22,793 nt of DNA from Thalassiosira profunda (Eukaryota > Bacillariophyta > Thalassiosirophyceae > Thalassiosirales > Thalassiosiraceae), in NCBI GenBank assembly GCA_036939355.1, contig JALLAP010001523.1:1-22793 (forward strand), given 5' to 3'. The position numbers and the translations under genes were made by a program. Below are positions 16,756 through 22,793 of the stretch, in pieces. How positions within the stretch are numbered: position 1 is the first letter of the stretch; every line of letters starts with the position of its first letter. Under the pieces are notes generated by a model that searched no databases, was not told where the DNA came from, and worked only from the letters and a program-made list of their open reading frames with translations.

Positions 16756-17841
16756 ATGTTTGGCGGTGGCGGCGGCTTCTCGGCTAACGAGAACATCATC
16801 CTGCGCAAGCACAAAACGCGCGTCGTCGAGTACATCGAAGCAACCATCCCCGAGAAAGCGCTCGAGTTAGGCACCTCCGTCATGGTAATGCAAGTCTCAT
16901 GCCGGCAGCCCGGGTGCGTGCCCCTCGAGACGGCCATCACGGTCGTCTTTCCCAAACCGCCCAAGAAGAAGGTAAAACAGACGGCCGCATCGGAGGGCCA
17001 AACGCAAACGCAGCAGCGGCCAATCGCACCGCCCGCCTTCCCGCAGCCCCTCGTGCCGGGGCTGGAGGAGTCTCGCACCGGCGGGGCGTTCAAGGCGCGC
17101 ATCCTCAAGCCCCTCGCGGAGGTCACGCTGGAGGACGTGCTGGAAGCCCTCCCGCCGTCGTTCGAGGGAGGGCGACGTACCACGGAATCCCTCTGTTTGA
17201 AGGCCAGAGACATGACGTTTGCCCAGATTGGACAGCTGGTGGGAAACGACGATACTGCTGACAGTCGGGAAGGGCGGAGGTTGGTGGCTGAGTATTTGAA
17301 GGCGTGCTTGGATGAATATATTGAGAGGGACTGTGTTGCACCGGAGTGGGGGGAACCGTTTGCCCCGCTGGAGAAGGAGGAGAAGAGCGGGGATGGGCCT
17401 CAGAAGGTGGGAGACGATACAGAGGGAGAAACGGATGTCGAGACCAATGGCAATTTAACTGCAAAAGGAAACTGGGGAGATGGCAACATCATATTCCACC
17501 GGCAGAAGACTGTGGAGACGGATGGTGAGAAGACAAATGGTATAGAAACGAGCGACCAGTGGGGCGGAGGCAATCTGACTTTTCATCGACGAGATAGTGA
17601 TGTAAAGCAGGGTGAGTAGCTTTGCCTGGGAGAAGATACCACCACAGCAACGAAGAGGAGACTAAACAACCACCGTTGTCCAGTATCTGCGCCAAAAGAC
17701 GGCACGTTCGCACCGTCGTCGCAGGATCTTCTGCGGCGAATGACGCAAAGCCGACATGCGCCAGGAGTCAGACAGGCTGGATGTCCCTGCTGCGATCCGG
17801 ACAGCGCCAGCAATTACGCTGATCAAATGCTGGGCCTATAG
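16756..17841 (+). CDS. Unnamed two-exon protein with PGCVPLET and C-terminal CPCC motifs
   Basis: Exon 1 (16756-17611) and exon 2 (17684-17841) give 337 aa; the 72-nt intron has GTGAGT and GTCCAG ends. Residues 1-75 (RKHKTRVVEYIEATIPEKAL, VMQVSCRQPGCVPLETAITV) look conserved and compact. After a Gln/Pro linker comes FKARILKPLAEVTLEDVLEA with LPPSFEGGRRTTE, then a helical part (EGRRLVAEYLKACLDEYIERD). The acidic region holds two related units, GDGNIIFHR and GGGNLTFHR. Exon 2 ends in a cysteine cluster, GCPCCDPDSASNYADQMLGL. I believe related proteins exist in other heterokont algae but cannot name a family. If the intron is retained, the frame stops after QGE and the Cys tail is lost. It diverges from the DUF1499 gene 291 nt away. 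Confidence 0.75.
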
Positions 17842-18116
17842 GAAGTGAGTGGGCTGCATTTTTTGTAGCCGCTCCCGGTTGTTTGCGTAGGTATAGAAAT
17901 AGCTTTGGCTGCATTACCTTTGAGCCCTTCATCTATGCATTGTCTGTCGAATGGTTGGGTAGGTTATTCACCACCTCGTCCTCCGTCAAGCTTTGCCGGT
18001 GCACCTCCTTCTTCACAAAAATCTATTGCCATATTATTGACAAAATATCTCCTCGTCTCCCCTTATCTACATCCATGCTGTGCAATATCGTTCAGGCTAC
18101 CTCCCAAGGCACTCTT
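17842..18116. other. Intergenic region between convergent genes
   Basis: 275 nt, AT-richer than the genes, presumably two 3' UTRs. No structure or coding frame of note. Confidence 0.4.
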
Positions 18117-18464
18117 CTAGCCGTCTTCATCCACCGGATGTGCACTTCGCAGCCTTCTCCGATCGTCTTCTGTCACTTGATAACCCGCAAACACAGCTTT
18201 GTGCACCCTTTTCTCCACGACAATTTCTGTTGTATCAGAGTGTTTTTGCGACCAGTCGAATTGCGAATGTTCATTGTCTAGCGTTTGCTGTAGACATTCA
18301 ATCTCCGTCTCCAGTGTTTGGATATTGAGCTGGCATTCCTGTCGCAGATTGTTGATTGCAGAGTGAAATTCCAGAAGGTCGTACTTCCCCCGGTTCAGCA
18401 CCGCCCACACTTTGAAGTCCTCCAGCATCGCCCACGGATCCTCCTCCAGCGTCGACGACACCAT
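18117..18464 (-). CDS. Small coiled-coil protein, 115 aa
   Basis: From ATG 18464 (MVSSTLEEDPWAMLEDFKVW) to the stop at 18117-18119. The middle is a clear amphipathic coiled coil: LEFHSAINNLRQECQLNIQT, then LETEIECLQQTLDNEHSQFD. It ends charged (EDDRRRLRSAHPVDEDG). I do not recognise a family. The frame is open upstream, and ATG 18581 would give MASLMLMCHVAGHGASAFQA, which contains a Gly-Ala-Ser-Ala-Phe motif like a plastid signal, but the segment before it is only weakly hydrophobic, so the shorter form is preferred. The gene is in tandem with the VPS2 gene upstream. Confidence 0.6.
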   Translation of the reverse strand: MVSSTLEEDPWAMLEDFKVWAVLNRGKYDLLEFHSAINNLRQECQLNIQTLETEIECLQQTLDNEHSQFDWSQKHSDTTEIVVEKRVHKAVFAGYQVTEDDRRRLRSAHPVDEDG

Positions 18465-18581
18465 TTTTTCCCTCGAGTTTGATTGTGGATATCGCGAGGA
18501 TGGCCGCCGAGGCCGCGTCGATGCTTGAAATGCAGATGCACCGTGCCCCGCCACGTGACACATCAACATCAGCGACGCCAT

Positions 18582-19039
18582 CGCTGGCGTCTTTCTCGCA
18601 ACCGGCCGCCTTCTATCGGCCGAGGACACCGTGTGAGCTCGCATTATTGGCGGGGGCGTCCTCCGGGGAGGTACTGGGCGGCGGCGCGTGGGAGCGGGCT
18701 GACGGGCCGAGGAAGTTGAGTGGGATGGAAAAATGACGGAACAGACAGAAGGACGGACGTGCCTATTTTGCACTCAAGTGCATTGGATGGAATGGGCATA
18801 TTGTAGTCTAGAGAGAGGTAGAACAGTCTCTCGCTGAGCTGGAATGTACAAACCCTGCCGCACCGGGATCTTCAACCAACCACACACACCAAACACAACA
18901 TGCTGAGCTGGCCAACATGATTTGTGTTGCTGGCCACACGTATCAAAATCACAGTCTATTGCAAATTGCTCTTCCCGTCTCTCCTGACCTGAACCGGAAG
19001 TGCTCGTATGTACATCACAGCATCTGGCAAAAGACACAC
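18582..19039. other. Intergenic region upstream of the coiled-coil gene
   Basis: About 460 nt between the coiled-coil gene and the stop of VPS2. The half nearest the coiled-coil gene is GC-rich and stays open on the minus strand (Arg/Pro-rich, unlikely to be coding). The other half is AT-richer and holds repeats of GCTGAGCTGG-like sequence and an ACACACACCAAACACAAC tract. Confidence 0.35.
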
Positions 19040-19753
19040 TCATCTCTTCAGATTGTTCAATCTCGCCTCCAAGTCTGAGATCGCGGCATCCCCTCCACCT
19101 CCGCCCCCGGTTGCTCCACCTTCATCTCCTCCCCCATTCTCTCCCATGCCGATTGCCACCTTGCCCCCGTCGGCATTGACCGGATTTGCTGCGGTAGCCA
19201 TGCCCAATTCCGGGGCGTTCGGGATCCCTTCGGTCATGTCCAACCCTAACTCATCCAACACCTGGCCCACGATGCGGTCCTCTTCGTCCTCGTCTCCCTC
19301 CATCACGTCGTCAATAGCATCGCCCATCATCTCCTGCATCATCTCGGATTTCATGTTCTCGCGCTCGAACTCGGCCATCATTTTGTTGATGCTGGGAACA
19401 TTCACTGCTTTGTTCATTTTGGACATGGCTTGGGCCGTGCTGCTCATTGCGTCCACCATTGCTGCGTGGCTCTTGACCGTCTGCAGCTTCAACGCACATC
19501 CCTGCAATTGACTCCGCATCTCTATGAATTTGGTAATGTATTGCCGCGTCCGGACCAGATCCTTCGCCATAATTTTCACCGCTCCCATCTGATTCTCGCG
19601 CGCCATCTTCTTGATCTCGATGGTGAGGCGCTGCTCTTCCCGTTGGAGGGAGCGCGTCTCCCGATCGAGCTCGCGGATGGCGCGGGTGATCATCCGCTTG
19701 TTCTCGCGCAGCTGCTCCTTCAGCGGCTTCTCCTTGCCGAATATTTGCCCCAT
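19040..19753 (-). CDS. VPS2: ESCRT-III subunit VPS2/CHMP2
   Basis: 237 aa, single exon. It matches CHMP2A-type Snf7 proteins end to end: a basic alpha-1/2 hairpin (ENKRMITRAIRELDRETRSL, IEIKKMARENQMGAVKIMAK then DLVRTRQYI), the acidic DAIDDVMEGDEDEEDRIVG segment, and QVLDELGLDM. The last residues (DLEARLNNLKR) are the MIM1 motif that binds the MIT domain of the AAA ATPase VPS4. The protein polymerises on membranes with the other ESCRT-III subunits for multivesicular-body sorting and scission. The Gly-rich linker before the MIM1 (GGGDEGGATGGGGGG) is longer than in animal relatives. The upstream region (19754-20387) is unusually repeat-bearing. Confidence 0.95.
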   Translation of the reverse strand: MGQIFGKEKPLKEQLRENKRMITRAIRELDRETRSLQREEQRLTIEIKKMARENQMGAVKIMAKDLVRTRQYITKFIEMRSQLQGCALKLQTVKSHAAMVDAMSSTAQAMSKMNKAVNVPSINKMMAEFERENMKSEMMQEMMGDAIDDVMEGDEDEEDRIVGQVLDELGLDMTEGIPNAPELGMATAANPVNADGGKVAIGMGENGGGDEGGATGGGGGGDAAISDLEARLNNLKR

Positions 19754-20387
19754 TTTGCTCGTGTCGATGTAAAATTAGTCTGGACCGCCCACTTCACTTC
19801 TTTTACTGAGCACAAGATGCTCACGCCCGGCCAACGCCGATGTCGAACTATTCTGGACCGCCCGGCCAACGCCAACGACCAACGAAAATAATGGTCCACC
19901 TATTCTTGCAAATAGACACAAGATGTGCGCACGCGCTGAACTTTTCGCCGTATGAGTGCAAACTAGCCACGCCCCTCGTTTCAGTTGCTGCCACAGCCGC
20001 TGTTTGCCCCGTGTCGCCGCTGTCTCTTGGCCTGCCGCTGCGCCCACGTCTGAAGCTGAAGTGCGTTGCAGCTGGTCCGGTTGCGGTTTGCGGTTTGCGG
20101 TGAAAAGGAAAAAAAGAGAAGAAGCAAGATCATCACGTGATTTCGTAACGTAGCTGCCTCGTGACGAATTTCAACTCAGAGGTGAGCTTTGGAACAGCTC
20201 TCTCCTGTCGTCAAGGCGCAGCGCTACCCCAACGAGGGATCCGGAGAGATTCCAGCAATGTTTCAGGTAACATACGAAGTTTATCATCTGGTGTGTGACA
20301 CCAGGATCTACCGGAATGAGTGGATCTACACAAAGATACCGTATTCAATTTACGTTGCGGCGTTGCCTCAAATGTTGCGTTTCTCCT
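19754..20387. promoter_or_regulatory. Intergenic region with several short repeats and a CACGTG palindrome
   Basis: 634 nt between VPS2 (start 19753, -) and the FKBP stop. It contains TCTGGACCGCCC twice (19779-19790, 19852-19863), CGCCCGGCCAACGCC twice (19824-19838, 19859-19873), three tandem TTGCGGT units (20081-20101), and the palindrome ATCACGTGAT (20132-20141) with a G-box core. A plus-strand stretch at 20187-20265 (EQLSPVVKAQRYPNEGSGEI, then PAMFQ) precedes a possible donor GTAACA but cannot be attached to a gene. Confidence 0.45.
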
Positions 20388-21127
20388 CTAGAAATGGAAG
20401 GTGCTCCCCTCCAGAAACGGGCTGACGATCAAGTACAAGAAGCAAAGGCCGCCCCCGATGGCACGTCCCACGCCAAACTGCTCCAATTTCATCATCGCCT
20501 CCTCGCCCGGATTCTCAGCGACCTTCAGGAGCTCGGCGTCGAATTCCAAATGCGAGTTTGGCGGCACCACACCCCGGAACCAGTTGTCGCCGTACCCCCT
20601 GTTCGGCGGCACCTTTATCTTTCGTGTACCGCCAACCTTCATGCCCTTGAGACCCTCCTCCAGGCCGGGGAGGCACCGCTGCTCGCCCGTCTTGAACACC
20701 ATCTGAATGTTTGACAAACAATTGTGAACACGAAGAGTGACAGGGTGTGCGAGAGATAGAGGATGTGGTTCCCACTTACCGACGGCACGTCGAACTCCTT
20801 GATATTGGCCGTTTTCTTGTTGTTGCCAATAAATTTGGCCGTATATTTGATCTGAAGAAGCTGATTGTCCACCTCGCCGACTTCGTACCCGCTGCCGATC
20901 TTGGTGTCCTTGGTGGCGATCATTTTCTGAGCATCTGTCGGTTGGTAGGCGTCGAACGGGTCGTCTGAGGTGCTCGCTTCATCCACAACTTCCAACGCCG
21001 ACGATTCCGGAAACATTTGGTTCATCTTGGTCGCCGCCGCCGATCGGTATCCTGCAGAGGACGCCGCCGGCGCGAAGGCAGCCGCGCCCTGGAGGAGGAG
21101 CGGCACGAGAAGGGCACGTCCGATCAT
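20388..21127 (-). CDS. Plastid-targeted FKBP-type peptidyl-prolyl isomerase
   Basis: Exons 21127-20780 and 20702-20388 (220 aa), with a 77-nt phase-0 intron (GTAAGT...TTCAG). The N-terminus MIGRALLVPLLLQGAAAFAP is a signal peptide ending in the AAAFAP plastid motif. The FKBP domain begins near residue 85 (LLQIKYTAKFIG) and continues after the junction with MVFKTGEQRCLPGLEEGLKG, MKVGGTRKIKVPPNRGYGD and a closing strand LEFDAELLKV. The Ile/Val-Pro catalytic-pocket residues are only partly canonical, so isomerase activity is not certain. A hydrophobic tail near the end (AIGGGLCFLYLIVSPFL) suggests a membrane anchor, unusual for luminal FKBPs. No twin-arginine lumen signal is seen, which favours stroma or membrane. 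Confidence 0.9.
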
Positions 21128-21507
21128 GATGAAGGTGAACGACGGCTACGAATGCAACGGGGCGACGAGCAGAAAAGTGAGAGCTTGCGTGAGGCGGAGC
21201 GGAGGAGGTCGCGTCGCTCGGGTGTCGGACTTTCCAAAGATCTTCAAGTTGACCGAGACAGCTGGAAGATTTCTTTTCGGGCAAGGGGATGTGCCCCCCA
21301 AAAGAGATGTGTACTTAGGTAGGTAAGTACGTCGTATGGTAGAAGAGTTGGGATGGGAGGGCAGGGTGCTTTCCCTCTTCTCCACCCCGCCTCTCGACAC
21401 ACTTGCAATTGGAGAAGCAAAGCACAATGGCGATTGATATCAGTATGCCCCTGCTGTATTCACTGGCTCTCTCTCTCTGTGATACTTCTTTTAGTAGTAT
21501 GCAAATC
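21128..21507. promoter_or_regulatory. Intergenic region: FKBP promoter and D27-like 3' end
   Basis: 380 nt between two minus-strand genes. It contains a GGTAGGTAAGTACG-like stretch near 21320 and TC-rich runs (21465-21480). No coding frame is convincing. Confidence 0.4.
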
Positions 21508-22458
21508 TCAGTCATCCATCAAGACACAGTTGGATCTGACCATTGCCTCTTTCGTATCGTTTGCTCGAGCCAGTGCCTCGAGGTCTTCTCTCCATTGCTC
21601 TTTCCGCGGCGTGCCTTCTCCATTGTGCCAACTCCGCATCCCTCCGCCGCTGGGACATCGCATCAAGCACGGAGTCTCCCTCGCCTCCCGTTCCTCTTCC
21701 TCCGTGGGCAGCTTTCCGTACGCGAACTGGCATTCTCCCGTCTCGTAGTCCGGCGTCATCGTCAGCGCCAGCCCCATATTTTGCTGAAAGAAGCTTTGCG
21801 TGGGTATTTTGCAGGAATTGACGCATATTGAAGCGCACTGCGACTCCTCGAGAAATCTGCATCGCTTTACCAGCACCCCCTGATACTTTCCCCCGTTTTG
21901 CAGCCCTGGCACGTCGTTCACCTCGCATTCTCCCATGAGCCACGTACCACCCACAACCGTTGCCCAGGCACACATGCGTGCACTGAAGTCCGGAAAAGGC
22001 TTTGCAAACCACGACGGATATCGATCCAATATGAACGGAGGGAATAACGACACAAGAACCTCTCGCGCCAGCTCTTGCACCTGCGTGCGGTTGTTGAATT
22101 GCGCGTTCATTGCGGTCGTCAGCTCGATGATTCCATTAAAATCGTTCAGTGGCAGTTTGGAATCCGGTGTGCGGATGTCGTTGTCGTGCCGATCGAGCCT
22201 ATCGGCCAATTTGATGCGAAACAGGCTCATTAGGATGCTATCGACGATAGAGCCAAGCGGGCCGTGAATTGTCGAATAGTCAGGCTTTGTTGCAATGGGT
22301 GGCCCTTCGATTGTTTGTTTGGTTGATGCCGCCGACGTCGATGATGTGTCACCCCAGCATCTCTGTCGGCCGAGAGTGCATGGGGGTGGAGGTGGAGGAG
22401 CGAATGCATTTGTTCCAACGAAGAGCGACGACAGCGCCAGCAGGCCAAATAGCCGCAT
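21508..22458 (-). CDS. Plastid-targeted D27-like (beta-carotene isomerase family) protein
   Basis: 316 aa, single exon. The start at 22458 gives MRLFGLLALSSLFVGTNA as signal peptide with FAPPP following, a plastid import motif. The C-terminal half matches the D27/DUF4033 family: GGTWLMGECEVND, VLVKRCRFLEESQCASICVN, SCKIPTQSFFQQNMGLALTM, PDYETGECQFAYGKLP and TPCLMRCP. The Cys residues fit the iron-dependent carotenoid isomerase of land plants, which converts all-trans to 9-cis beta-carotene for strigolactone synthesis. Strigolactones are not established in heterokonts, so another carotenoid role is likely. An upstream ATG in a longer frame (22542) adds a non-signal sequence and was not used. 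Confidence 0.9.
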   Translation of the reverse strand: MRLFGLLALSSLFVGTNAFAPPPPPPCTLGRQRCWGDTSSTSAASTKQTIEGPPIATKPDYSTIHGPLGSIVDSILMSLFRIKLADRLDRHDNDIRTPDSKLPLNDFNGIIELTTAMNAQFNNRTQVQELAREVLVSLFPPFILDRYPSWFAKPFPDFSARMCAWATVVGGTWLMGECEVNDVPGLQNGGKYQGVLVKRCRFLEESQCASICVNSCKIPTQSFFQQNMGLALTMTPDYETGECQFAYGKLPTEEEEREARETPCLMRCPSGGGMRSWHNGEGTPRKEQWREDLEALARANDTKEAMVRSNCVLMDD

Positions 22459-22793
22459 AGTACAGCACACAATGAATCGCCGTGCCGCCCAATCCAAGCC
22501 TCCAGGACAGGGAGAGAGCGGGTTGTGGCGTAGGAGCAGCACAGCAGGAGGTTGGATGCTGTTGGATGGTGGTCTCGTCGGTGGCGGTGGTGGTGCGCCC
22601 CAGATAAAATGGGGGCCGGGGGCGAGGCAACTTTTTCGTGCGAACGGGCGCTCCCACTGTCATTCCCATGGCATTCCCATAGAGTACTTATTCCTACGTC
22701 AATTATCGCGTAACATCGCTGATCCACCCTTGTCATTCCCATGAAAAAGCGGATAGGGCGCCAGCGCACAGCTTTTGAGACAATCGCCCGCTA
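22459..22793. promoter_or_regulatory. Upstream region of the D27-like gene with three CATTCCCAT motifs
   Basis: 335 nt to the window end. CATTCCCAT occurs at 22661-22669, 22672-22680 and 22734-22742 (ATGGGAATG in the gene's direction), 200-285 nt upstream of the start codon. The first and third are preceded by TGT. No other gene is supported here. Confidence 0.55.

Noticed and set aside
18465..18773. N-terminal extension of the coiled-coil protein as plastid signal
   Set aside because: GASAF resembles the import motif, but the preceding segment is weakly hydrophobic and the upstream part is Arg/Pro-rich, so the evidence is insufficient.
20081..20101. TTGCGGT tandem as telomere-like repeat
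   Set aside because: Only three units, internal, and not a TTAGGG or TTTAGGG type.

Overview
The window is nuclear DNA of a eukaryote, most likely a photosynthetic stramenopile (diatom, pelagophyte, eustigmatophyte or a relative); the species cannot be named from this sequence. Genes are interrupted by short GT-AG introns of about 60-105 nt. Four to five proteins begin with a signal peptide followed by an ASAFAP-like motif (AAFVAP, ASALAVP, AAAFAP, TNAFAP), the plastid-import signature of algae with secondary red plastids. Genes are dense, lie on both strands and do not form operons.

Layout. 1-356: 3' end of a beta-tubulin gene. 605-1721 (-): DHRS12-like short-chain dehydrogenase. 2136-3347 (+): SLC35A-type nucleotide-sugar transporter. 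3867-4740 (+): first two exons of an enzyme whose remainder sits at 8757-10228; together they encode nucleotidyltransferase, HAD phosphatase and APH-type kinase domains in one chain. Between the two parts lie the C-terminal half of an ABCC transporter (about 4824-6424 +), three minus-strand hypothetical genes (6839-7180, 7491-8291, 8530-8755, the last cut) and a one-base gap (N at 8756). 10664-11332 (+): plastid-targeted Gly/Gln-rich protein. 11626-12318 (-): DUF924 protein. 12883-15229 (+): three-pass membrane protein with a C-terminal MYB (SHAQKYF-like) domain, its frame broken by a second N (13491) flanked by an exact 72-bp duplication. 15447-16464 (-): plastid DUF1499 protein with two homologous introns. 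16756-17841 (+): unnamed two-exon protein ending in a CPCC motif. 18117-18464 (-): small coiled-coil protein. 19040-19753 (-): ESCRT-III VPS2/CHMP2. 20388-21127 (-): plastid FKBP. 21508-22458 (-): plastid D27-like carotenoid isomerase.

The window is a scaffold of three contigs (1-8755, 8757-13490, 13492-22793). Both joins carry duplicated sequence, so part of the order, especially 4822-8755, may be assembly artefact. The most interesting biology is the three-domain NTase-HAD-kinase enzyme, the membrane-anchored MYB protein, and the two introns of the DUF1499 gene, which are copies of each other and look like introner elements. There are no RNA genes, CRISPR arrays or classical transposons that I can support.
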